NCBI GenBank assembly: GCA_003116975.1
Contig: BGKB01000079.1
Location: 1 to 64,000, forward strand
Origin: Aurantiochytrium sp. KH105
Lineage: Eukaryota; Sar; Bigyra; Thraustochytrida; Thraustochytriidae
DNA length: 64,000 nucleotides
Direction of reading: 5' to 3'
In this document: piece by piece, positions 10,309-19,900 of the stretch
Layout of the letters: every line of letters starts with the position of its first letter
Numbering within the stretch: position 1 is the first letter of the stretch
Made by a program: the position numbers and the translations under genes
The notes under the pieces: generated by a model
The model's database searches: none
What the model was told of the DNA's origin: nothing
The model's input: the letters and a program-made list of their open reading frames with translations, nothing else

Positions 10309-10787
10309 CGGCCTGGAGCCGCTGCAAAGCCACTGCGCGAGAAGCCGCGCAAGCCTCCCGAGAACCCTCCCTTTAGGCAGGCAGGCTCCGGCATGCGAGC
10401 AAGCAGGCCAGCCAGCCAGGTGCTGGTCGATCCGCCAGGCGGGCGGCGGCCGACCGGCTGGGCCGCCGGCAGTGTGGCTGGGTAGGAGGCGGGCGACGGG
10501 TGAGTGAGTGGGTGGGGGAGTGAGAGAGGAAGGAAGTGCCTGCGCGCCCGCTCTCGCGGCGCTTGTCCGGTGGCGGCCCTCGCGCCCGCAGCCGTAGATG
10601 TTGGTACCCACAGTGCGTCCCCGGAGAAGCTGCTGCTCAAGACCGGACGCCCCGGCACAAGCAAGGGGCGGGAGAACAGGAAGCACGAGGCCAAGGCAGG
10701 CGGGGCGACGCGGAGGGGAGGCAAAACCAAAACCCAAACTCCAAACGGACGCCAGCGCAAACAGCTCGAGCGCCCGCGCAGACCATC

Positions 10788-10812
10788 CAGACAGACAGAC
10801 AGACAGACAGAC
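10788..10812. repeat. (GACA)n repeat
   Basis: About six tandem GACA units on the sense strand upstream of the double-AP2 gene. AAGC/AAGCC-type units follow at about 10835-10875. Confidence 0.85.
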
Positions 10813-11352
10813 GGCCGAGCGCAGCGCAGCCAGGCAAGCTAGCAAGCAAGCCAAGGCCAGCCAAGGCAAGCCTCGACCAGCAGAAGCCGGCAGCCTGCCA
10901 GCCCGCCAGAAGCGGTGGGGCCGGGGGAAGCAGCATCGCCTCGCACGCGCGCGGAGGAGAAGCAAAGGCGGATAGCTGCAGCTAGCCAGACTCAGACCTC
11001 GCGCAAGCAAGAGCTCGAACGGGCCACCTGGAAGGGACGCTCCTGCTTCCCCCAGAAGCAGCTTGCTCCCTCGCGCCGCGCGCCACCCCTTTCCCTTCTC
11101 CGTAGTCAAGCGGCGAGCGCGCGCGTCGCCGCCTAACCCGCACCTGGGCGGCCCAAGGGCAGCAGCGAGCGCCCCGAGGAAGCTACCCCCAAAGGAGCCG
11201 GGGAAAAAAGCTACCTGCTTTCACGCAGATCCAAGGACCCCAGTCAGGGCATCCGGAAACGCGGCCCGAGGAAGCGTCCCCGCACTAAGCCAAGGCTGAT
11301 CTCGAGCAGCAAACCCGTATCCGCACAACAGCAAAGCAGAAGCGAAGTCACG

Positions 11353-11844
11353 ATGAAGCGCCAAGCACAAGGACCCCTCGACGTGGCCTCGTCCCCGGAC
11401 GAGATGCTCAAGCGCCTCCGCCGCGACCTTGCCTCGGCGGGCGCCTCCTCGCAGCCTGAGCAGCAGCAGCAGCAGGACAAGGACGATAAGAAGGACGGCC
11501 TCTTCGCCTTGAAGATGCTCTTGCAGCAGGCACAAACGCAGTCCACAAACAACACCTCGCAGCAGCAGCAGCAGCAGCCTGCCAACAACTTGCTCATGGG
11601 TGGCGCCTTCCCCGGTCTTAACTTTGACATGTTGCGGTCGATCTCGTCCGCCTCGTCCGCCTCCAACTGCTCGGTCGCCACCGTGCAGATGCCTTTTATG
11701 GCCCTCCCACAAAAGGATCAGCAGATGATGTTCCAGAGCGCCCTGCCACAGCAGCAGCCTCAGGTCCAGCAGCAGCAACAGCAGCAGGCCCCGGTCGATT
11801 TCGCCAAGCTCGTGGCCTCTCTCGCGCAGCAGCAGCAACAGCCT

Positions 11845-11878
<34 letters not shown>

Positions 11879-12690
11879 TTCTGCAGTTCTCGCAAAACAA
11901 CTCTGCCATGAGCAACCCCCTCTCGGGCTTCTTCTCGCAGATGCAGCAACAGCCGCAGCAACAGCAGCAGACATTTGGTGTCAACGGTCTCATGCAGCTC
12001 GCGCAGATTACGCAGCAGCAGCAGCAGCAGCCCATGCAGATGCCGTTCCAGTTCAACATGCAGCCGTCATTGATCCCGCAGCAGCCCCAGTTCGCTCCTG
12101 CCCCGGCGCCCGCAAGCACTACGGGCTCGCTCGTCTCCAAGGTCGCATTGCCTTCGCGCCGTGTCCGCCAAAAGCCTTCGAACCTCTCCAAGTTCCGTGG
12201 TGTCTTCCGCCAAAAGGGCTCCAAGCCTTGGGCAGTGCGCATCAACGTCGACGGCGAGGTCAAGGAGATTGGCCAGTTTTCCAGCGAGGTCGAGGCCGCA
12301 ATCGCCCATGACAGGGCTTGCATCGCCCATGACCTCGACCGCGCCCTTCTCAACTTTCCTGAGAGCGTGGCCCTCGAGGACTCGTCTTCCTCGTCCAAGG
12401 ATGGCGCTTCCAGTGTCGACAGCGTCAGCGAACCGGGCAGCCCCGACTCGGTCACTGACTCGCCCGTCAAGCTCAAGCGCAACATGCCCTCATCGAGCTA
12501 CCGTGGCGTCTGCTGGAACAAATGCAACAAGTCCTGGAAGGCTAGCATCAAGGTCAACGGCAAGAACACCCACATTGGCTACTTTGACAACATGCACGAG
12601 GCCGCACTCGCCTACGACCTCAAGGCCATCGAGGTCCGTGGATCCCGCGCTGTGCTCAATTTCCAGCACCCAAAGCTTACTGCTTTCTAA
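11353..12690 (+). CDS. Transcription factor with two AP2 domains and polyglutamine tracts
   Basis: A 445-residue intronless frame starting at ATG 11353 and ending in TAA at 12688-12690. The N-terminal 270 residues are dominated by glutamine runs and are otherwise disordered, a likely activation region. AP2 domain 1 (about 280-336) begins SKFRGVFRQKGSKPWAVRI and ends ALLNFP. AP2 domain 2 (about 381-441) begins SSYRGVCWNKCNKSWKASI and ends AVLNFQ. Both keep the RGV strand, the W in strand 3, the G-x-F/Y turn and the A-x-A-Y/H-D helix that define AP2 DNA binding. A Ser-rich linker with SPDSVTDSP-like sites suggests phosphorylation. AP2 proteins are known from plants, some algae, stramenopiles and apicomplexans; targets cannot be read from this sequence. 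The stop lies a few residues after domain 2. Confidence 0.92.
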
Positions 12691-13511
12691 ATGCATCTCA
12701 CCAACGCTGAGCTCAAACGGAAACAAACCAAACATCAAACATCCGTCTTTCACACGACGACGCTACGCTTCTGTCTTTCGCGTGCGTCGAGTTTGGAGAC
12801 GCTGCTGCTGGTCGGCGGGCCTTTGTTGACCCCGCCAACAGTGCTATGACCTTTTTATCATTGGCGAGTCTTGGGGATAGACAGACCGTATCTGCCATTT
12901 TTTATTGAGGCTCTTGCACGCGATCTCCTGATATTTAGCTGCAAGGTTCTGCATCCATATTATCAAACATTGCAACCTGATTTTATTATTTCTCTGTTCC
13001 TATTTTACTTGTTTCATAACTTGCTGCACAGTTGATTGAAGGGTTAATGTTGAATGCCGTGGCAAACGTGACGCTGTGTTGGAGATACATATTTACTTGC
13101 AACTTCAAAGACCAACGAGCTTAAGCAAGAGATTCTGCCTTCCTCGTTCGATTTGCTTCTGTCTGCCACTGCTCTCCTCTCGCAAGATGCAATATATATT
13201 TACTTGCAACTTCAAAGACCAACGAGCTCAAGCAAGAGATTCTGCCTTCCTCGTTCGATTTGCTTCTGTCTGCCACTGCTCTCCTCTCGCAAGATGCAAC
13301 TCGGAGAGAGATAACGTGGTTGTTCCGATCGAACGCAAGTTGATCACGAGGTACGAAAAGGTGCATCGTGTTGTCAGATGGCCCAGACCGCATATGAACA
13401 ACGTTAAAAGTGGAGATCAAGGCTCCACCATTGGCAAAGAACTCTCACTTGGAAACAACAATTTCTTTGTGAATAATCGATTTCGTAGAGTTTGGTTTCA
13501 TTTGGAAACCC
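12691..13511. other. Intergenic between convergent AP2 and PTH2 genes
   Basis: Holds the two 3' ends and a 107-bp tandem duplication. AT-rich patches around 12900-13030 are compatible with 3' UTR or polyadenylation regions. No further gene is seen. Confidence 0.55.
13089..13299. repeat. 107-bp tandem duplication
   Basis: Copy 1 (13089-13195) and copy 2 (13196-13299) are almost identical. One clear difference is CTTAAG against CTCAAG. The unit begins ATATTTACTTGCAACTTC and ends TCGCAAGATGCAA. The near-identity indicates recent duplication. Confidence 0.92.
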
Positions 13512-14135
13512 TTACAAGAGCTTGAACTGACCACAGATGGCGTCTACCACAGAGACTGGTGCCGGTCCTACGGCACAGACGGTCCGTGACCCCGCCGCAA
13601 TCTGTGTACGGCCTGCATCCGCCACAAGATAAAATGGTACTTGGTTCATTTGAGCCGTTTGCGCGACCTCCTCAAGCTCGGCTTCCGACTGGCACTTGAC
13701 CGCCACCTTTGTCTGCCCAATAACGAGCCATCGCCGCAGCCACGTGCGCCATGTCTCGGACGCGCGCGGGGAGCTCGCTCGTCGAAAGGCGCCCAGACTT
13801 GCGTGGCAACATTGCGCGGCAATTTTGCCCTTTTTCATGCTCAGATCCGTGCGCACCACCATGACTTGCTTCAGCGGCTCCTCCTCGTCGTCCTCTTCCT
13901 CGTCCTCTTCGTCCTCGTCGCTGTCCAGGTCCTCGTCCGCGAAGCCTTCAAGTGCGGCAGGCGCGTCTGGCGCGTCAGGCGCGGCAGCGGCAGCGTCTAC
14001 CTTTGATGTTGCCCACTCCGCTCCAGGTCCCTTGATAAAGAAGAACCACGCTGCCGGGGCTAGTACCGCGGTGGCCGTCAGCGCGCCGGCCGCGAACACC
14101 GCCGCCGCATCCAGAGGCTCTCGCACGTTGTCCAT
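13512..14135 (-). CDS. PTRH2: Peptidyl-tRNA hydrolase 2 (PTH2/PTRH2 type), membrane-anchored
   Basis: I start at the ATG at 14133-14135 (207 residues). The frame is open further upstream, but that extension lacks homology. Residues after the start form a hydrophobic segment, AAAVFAAGALTATAVLAPAA, followed by FFF, resembling the N-terminal anchor of mitochondrial PTRH2. An Asp/Glu-rich linker follows. The catalytic domain occupies the C-terminal half: QVMVVRTDLSMKKGKIAAQC, then CCHASLGAF, KVAVKC, and the hallmark DAGRTQIAAGSRTV followed by VGPAP. The enzyme cleaves peptidyl-tRNA released from stalled ribosomes; the animal orthologue also acts in apoptosis. The conserved K, H and D positions of the fold are present, and the protein ends KLL close to the usual family end. 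Confidence 0.95.
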   Translation of the reverse strand: MDNVREPLDAAAVFAAGALTATAVLAPAAWFFFIKGPGAEWATSKVDAAAAAPDAPDAPAALEGFADEDLDSDEDEEDEEEDDEEEPLKQVMVVRTDLSMKKGKIAAQCCHASLGAFRRASSPRASETWRTWLRRWLVIGQTKVAVKCQSEAELEEVAQTAQMNQVPFYLVADAGRTQIAAGSRTVCAVGPAPVSVVDAICGQFKLL

Positions 14136-14997
14136 CGTCAAAGTCACCCCGGCTTTGGCGTCAATCGTTCGCTCTTTGCACAAGTCAAAAGCAGCACCAT
14201 TGCTACAACGCGGTAGTGATAGAGTACCAAACCTTTGAGATCCGCAGCCAGAACGATTGCAAAGCAGCATCGATTGATCGAGGAGCGTCACGCTGCATTG
14301 CGTTGCGTTATGTTGCGCTCGGTGTCTGTTTGTCTAGGTCTTGGCAACATCGGGGTTACAGATCATGATATCGTAACAGACAGAGCTTGGCAGGTCGATA
14401 CGCGAGAAATCAAAATGGAGGTGGCAGGAAAGATGTACTGCAACGATTTTCGTCGTTCGTTTTGTGGTGATAGGCAATAATAATGTGATTCGAATCCGTC
14501 TCTAGATCCGAGTAATTCGGGTCTGCTGGCGACGAATCCGCATGGGTGCTTCGTGCAGCTTGAGACTTTGTGCATGCTTTGGTCGCTGGGCGGCATTGCT
14601 TCTGCATCGGCTAGGTCCGCCATGTGCTGACGGCTTGTGCTGCGATGGCTTGATCCGATATGCTGGATTTTGGGAGTTGCACCAGGCTACAGTAGTTTGC
14701 CGCCTGAGGTGAGTGTGATGGCAACCTCATCGTGACGGGAATTGTCTTGAAGAATGAGGCCTCCAAAATTGACCTATGCGCGTCGAGAACACCGTTCTCG
14801 ATGAGGTGCCAAAGCTCAATCTCATCCTTTGCAAGTGGGTTCTCACTGATCATTTGAGTTCCAGGATCACAGTCAACATCAATCAACAGAGCTCCGAGCA
14901 GCGACGAGAGGCTCACCAGCATTTCTTTCTCCTCATCACACTCCGCGCGGAGGGAATTTTTCTTTAGGTTTACGCGGATTATCTTCTTTGTTCTTTC

Positions 14998-15075
14998 TCT
15001 CGAACAGACTCACGTCCATGAAAGGACCGCGACCATGGATTCGGCGCCGACGTGCTCTAACCACTAGATTGCATT
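14998..15075 (-). other. tRNA-like sequence, possible tRNA-derived SINE head
   Basis: On the minus strand CTAGTGGTTAGAGCAC matches a pol III A box/D arm well. About 60 bp further, CTGTTCGAGAG is close to a B box. A 10-bp perfect palindrome TCGGCGCCGA and a 6-bp stem TCCATG/CATGGA lie between them. No acceptor stem pairs and no normal anticodon arm can be folded, so it is not an intact tRNA gene. A tRNA-derived repeat or degraded tRNA is the reading I favour. Confidence 0.3.
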
Positions 15076-15122
15076 TTCAGTCAACGCAAGACCGTGCTTA
15101 AGAAAGAATGGACGGGCAGCTG

Positions 15123-15271
15123 CTGTGAAACCTCACTGCGTAGTTCGAAAACATCGTCTGCCGGCTATGTGCACGAGAGAACTGCAAGAATTTGCCACTG
15201 TAAAACCTCACTGCGTAGTTCGAAAACATTGTCTGCCGGCTATGTGCACGAGAGAGCTTCAAGAATTTGCC
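15123..15271. repeat. 75-bp tandem duplication
   Basis: Two copies, 15123-15197 and 15198-15271, share CCTCACTGCGTAGTTCGAAA and GTCTGCCGGCTATGTGCACG with four or five differences. It lies about 50 bp to the right of the tRNA-like patch. Confidence 0.9.
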
Positions 15272-15663
15272 AAAAGAGGGACGCATCCGCTGACCCTAAA
15301 ATTGCCCCCTCCTGACCCTGGCACTTGGTTGTGTCAGGGAACATATGCGCCACAGACTAGGAAGAGGTTGACAGGCTGATATAAGTGGCCATTTTGCAGT
15401 CTGATAGGTCGGGAAAACTCGACAGAGGTTTCCTAATGATGCAAGCCTCTGCTTCCTTTTTCTCACAATCATTCGGTATACTCGTACTTTGCTTGAAACG
15501 AAACTCAATGACGCAGTGGGTTCCGTCTGAAAACTCTTGTCTTTTTTTTTTTGGTTCAGGAAGCAGAGGACTGGTGTTCGACGTCGAAGCAGCGACTGCC
15601 CATCATTTGAATAGGTAGCGTTAGGGATCTAAAACATCCATGTCCACAGGCTCATTCACTCAC

Positions 15664-15864
15664 CTTGGACACACCAGCGACACGTAAAAGACGATGATGC
15701 TGCTCGAAATAGTTATTCCACATCTTGCCCTTCGTTCTTTCGACTTGACCAGCTTCCTCAATCGCATACCTTACGACGCAGCGATCGGACATTTGTGCCA
15801 TTATCATCAATGATGCAACAACATTGTTCCCAAGGAAGCTTTCACGCGCCATGTCCATCTGCAT
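15664..15864 (-). CDS. Possible exon of an unidentified minus-strand gene (partial)
   Basis: From an ATG at 15864 (or from an acceptor TGCAG just before MDMARE) an open frame runs about 65 residues, ending VAGVSK at a consensus donor AAG|GTGAGT on the minus strand (exon end 15664). The peptide is mixed and helix-forming (ASLMIMAQMSDRC, WNNYFEQHHRLL), unlike GC-desert frames. I could not identify the family or place the next exon with confidence. Confidence 0.3.
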
Positions 15865-16930
15865 GACAACCACACACCGCTCTAATCAATCTCACGGCAG
15901 CTTTGGCCGCCCAGTCAAAGAACGGGAAGCTCTTGCAGACCGGCCATATTTTTTCAGCGATTCCCGACGATTCTCCATCTTTTCATTTGTTTCGCATGCT
16001 CGCCCTGTGCCAGTGAATCAATTCTTCGTTGCTCTCGAGCTGATCGCGTCGCCGCCCTGCTCACTCTTCCCTCTCCTGCCTGCCTGCCTGCCTGCCTGCC
16101 TCTCTCTCCTCTCTATCCACTCCGCACCTCCGCGCCGAGCTGCGTCGCCTTCCTTGCGTGCTCAATTTCCACGCTTCTCCTCCCCCTCTTGCCGCCTCCT
16201 CGTTGCCTCCTCGGACTCTCTCCGCTGCTCACCGTGCCATAACGAGCGCCGGCCGACCGGCGCGGTGGCCGGTCTCGCGTTCTTCCTCTCATTCCAGGTC
16301 TTCTTTCATCCACCCCCCGCCGCGCATTCAGCCGCGCCCATCACGCCGCCGCGGCAGCCAGCTAGCTGCCCTGGCTGGCGACTTGGACACGCCGCGGCGC
16401 CGCCGGGAGCCCTCCCTCCCTGTGCCTGCTAATTGTCAATTGCCTGCCCGCCGCGGCGGCTTACTGCATCGCGGAGAGGGGCAGGGGAGGCGCGAGGAGC
16501 CGGCCTCCCGGCGAAGAGGCCGCAGAGCGAGCTTTCGAGCGAGCGAGCGAGCTTGCGCCGCGGCGTGCAGCGCAGGGCTGCAAAAGCGAATTGCGACGGC
16601 GCGAGGAGGGGAGAGGAGAGGAAGGCGGCGAGAGACCTGGCGCGGCAGAGGCTGGCGAGCGGGGTCGCGAGCGCCGGGAAGAACTGCGAAGAACTTTGGG
16701 CGATTGACGCAGACAGCGGACGATAAGAGAGGCAGAAACGCAAAGGCGGCCACGCCGCGGCAGCACGAGCGAGCGAGGCGCGGTCAAGAGGGTTTCGACC
16801 GCGCCCAGAGGAGAGAGAGACAGAGAGAGAGACAGGGAGCTGCGAGGCTGCAGCGCAGAGACGAACGGAGACAGCACGAGTTTTTGGACAAGCATAAAGT
16901 CGGAGCAGACGGAGGGAAGCGAGCCACACC
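15865..16930. other. Upstream region of the tandem sulfatase gene
   Basis: GC-rich, with TGCC units (about 16078-16100), GAGC units (16535-16553) and GAGAGACA units (about 16815-16842), the last ending roughly 90 bp before the sulfatase start. No coding region is supported. Confidence 0.55.
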
Positions 16931-19900
16931 ATGCATCAAGTGGCGCTCGTGATTCTCGCGCTCGCGCACCTCATGGGCGTGAGCGTCGCAAGCCGAAGAG
17001 GAGCCACCGTGGTGGTCATGCAAGACTACGGTAGCGATGACTTCTCACTCCTCGATGACGACCTGCAAGATGCCATCGAGGATGTCGTCCCGCACACGGC
17101 TGACGCCTTTCGATCAGCGAGCCCAGACAAAACACCTACCCTCGCAGCCCTGCTCACGGGCAGAAGACCCGCGGAGCTTGGCGTGCACCGCTCGTACCCG
17201 CTTGGCGTCCGCGGACACCAGCTCGATGCATCAGATCTCGAACTTCTCGCTGGGGTACGAGCTGCAAATGTGACGCTCGCTCATTTTGGCGTTTGGCCCT
17301 TCGAAAACACTCCGAGCGATATTTTCGACACCAGCTTCATGAGCACCAATTTTTCGGCGATTCGGGACGCTGCCGAAACCTTTGCCGCATCACTTGGCGA
17401 CAACGAGAACTACCTCATCAACATCTGGTTGCCGCGCATAGACGCCACCATCGATTTTGGCGGCACGTTCACGGATGACGAGTGGAATGACGGCATCTCT
17501 GGCGTCTACGATCGCTCCGGCGACGCCTCCGGCCAGTGTCCTGATATCTTTCGCGGAAGCTCCGATGACTACGAGGCGCGGTACCTGAGCTGCCCTCGAC
17601 AAATTTACATGGCCAATCGCCAGCACGAGGTCACCAGCATGGTCGACATGATGCAAAATATTCAAGACTCTGTCGAGGGCAACGGCGCCAACGTGATGCT
17701 GCTCACCTCCACCAATGGTCCGGAAAGTGACCAGGTTGATGCGCACACGCGCGCACGCGTTAGCTTTAGAGGCCAGAAACGCTCCGTCTACGATGGCGGT
17801 CTGCGAACCCTTTTTCGCCTCGAGCTCTCCGGCCCAGACACCTCAGACGCCGGATGGACGGAGCCCGCCGAAGATGACTTTGGCGCGGCGCCAATGACCA
17901 CCGTCGACATTTTGCCCACGTTAGCATCAATGATTCTTGACGACAGCGTCGCTGCCAGTCTGCTTGACGCCAATGATGATACTCTTGCCGGCATCAATGT
18001 CACCTCGTGCTGGGTCGGCGAGAGTGCATGCGATAATGGCGACCTCTCGCGGTCCAAACCTATGCTTTTTGAGTGGCGCTACCTCGCCCCGGGTCACTGC
18101 ATCTTTGAGTCGCCGCGATACGCCATCGTCATGGGAGCATACAAGCTCTTGCACGAGCCTGGTCTCCGCACTGAGCTGTTTGATCTCGACCTTTCCACCT
18201 TTGAAAAGGTCAATCTCTACAACGCCACCCTCGAGGACGACGACGATCAAAGTCGCCTTGAGACCATCAAGGAAACCATGATGTCCGAGCTGACCGACTG
18301 GATTGCCTACCTCGGCGAGCTCGAAAAGGTTTCCACGTCTCCGGACCCAGCGGCCCAGGCCCATCCCGGCTGCGCTGGCCGCGGCGCACCGCAGCTTGCT
18401 GCCGGTGCGCCTGAAGCTGGTGACGAGCCAGCAGTCGCGCTCTCCGCGTCAGAACGCCGCGACAAACTTCGCGGCATCATCTTCATTCTTGCAGACGATA
18501 TGGGCGCCGGAGAAATGAGCGGCTACAACATGGACCGCACGGCAGACCTGGAGGCCGGGCTGACCGATACTGTCGCTTTTGAGCCCAAGACCCCTGAACT
18601 CGACCGCATCATGGCTCAGGGCACCTCCTTTTACCATTTTTACGCGACAATGCCCGTATGCAGCCCCAGCCGCGCCACCATCATGACAGGACGTTTGCCT
18701 TCGCACAAGCATGTGCGCTTTCACAACATTGTCTCCAAGAAAGAAAGTGAGAACACCCGCGCTGGTGTGCCAAACTTCCTTGGTGAGGGCATCGACTACG
18801 AGGAAAAGCTTACAACACTCACAAAGTTTTTCAGCGATCAAGGCTTTATCACCGGCCACTTTGGCAAGTGGCACATCGGCTACGACTATTCTGGAAACGA
18901 GGACTACGATGTTGATGGCGCGCTCTTTGACACGGACGAGTACATGCTCTACGGGATGCTTTCTTCTGATGAAGTCGACGATGTCCAGTTCGCCACTGCG
19001 AGCGCTCCTCATAACAACTATCTCGACAACAAGGACCTTCTTTTCGCTTCGTACGTTCAGCACGCGCTTGTGAATCGCACACTCGAGTTTCTCGAGGACC
19101 GTGTTGCGCGGAATGAAACCTTTTTTGTCAATCTGTGGCTGCAAAACCCGCACGCTCCGCTCAACCTTGCCGAGTCTTACGATCAGCCTGCGGCATGCGG
19201 ATATCCGTCAGAGGACAACCCCATGCCCAACTCGGACGCGACGTACGAACTCAAGAGCACCGTTGATGAGAACGTGCCCTTGCAAATTTACAGGACGCTC
19301 ATGCACGACCAGGAGTTGCAGGTGGCCCGACTTCTTGCATCGCTCGATGACCTCGGTTTGGCAAACCAGACCCTCGTCGTCTACATGGCGGACAACGGAC
19401 CCGAGGACAGCACATTGAGTTTCACCTCTGTGGGCACCAGCGACCCCTTTCGCGGCCAAAAGCGGTCACTCTATGAGGGTGGCATTCGCGTTCCTCTCAT
19501 GCTCTGGTGGCCGAGTGTGATTGCCGCCGGTCGCAAGGTCACGTACCCCGCGACCGGTGCAGACATGTTCGCGACGCTTGCCGGTCTCGCTGGCTATGCG
19601 GACGAATTTAACGACCTTCCCGACATTGATCAGCTGTCCTACAACTCGCATGATCTCAGCTGCCTCGCGACGGGCAAATCCGAGGCTGGCGGCTTTGAAT
19701 GCATGGCAAACTGCTCAACTTTGCAATGCGTCGAAGAGAGCCTCGAGGAACGGCCGCTGTACTTTGAGTTCCGCGACTACACCTTGGGCGACTGTCTTTC
19801 GCGTTCTGCTCGCATTGCGCTGCGCCGTGGCCGCTACAAGGCCCACTGGGAGCCCAAAAACAAAAACGACATGTTCCCTACTTCGAGCACAGGGACGATT

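Larger units (their letters stand above)
5719..11352. other. 5.6-kb GC-rich repeat desert
   Basis: Long open frames exist in every register, but they are Arg/Ala/Pro/Ser-rich and overlap on both strands, as expected from GC-rich DNA poor in stop codons. No protein family is recognisable. The stretch is built from simple repeats: AGCA (6223-6257), TCCA (6743-6850), CTG (about 7683-7745), a G21 run (8425-8445), CCAG (8482-8519), GCAT (8605-8625), TGCC (10275-10308) and GACA (10788-10812). Part of it may be the promoter and 5' UTR of the double-AP2 gene. Confidence 0.65.
14136..15663. other. Intergenic with duplications and a tRNA-like patch
   Basis: A minus-strand frame of about 100 codons (14611-14922) has helical, protein-like composition but no recognised family. 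It could be a remnant or an exon. A tRNA-like patch (14998-15075) and a 75-bp tandem duplication (15123-15271) lie to its right. Confidence 0.4.

Noticed and set aside
8448..11109. Long frames on both strands (387, 295 and 413 codons)
   Set aside because: Low-complexity composition dictated by simple repeats, with no family resemblance.
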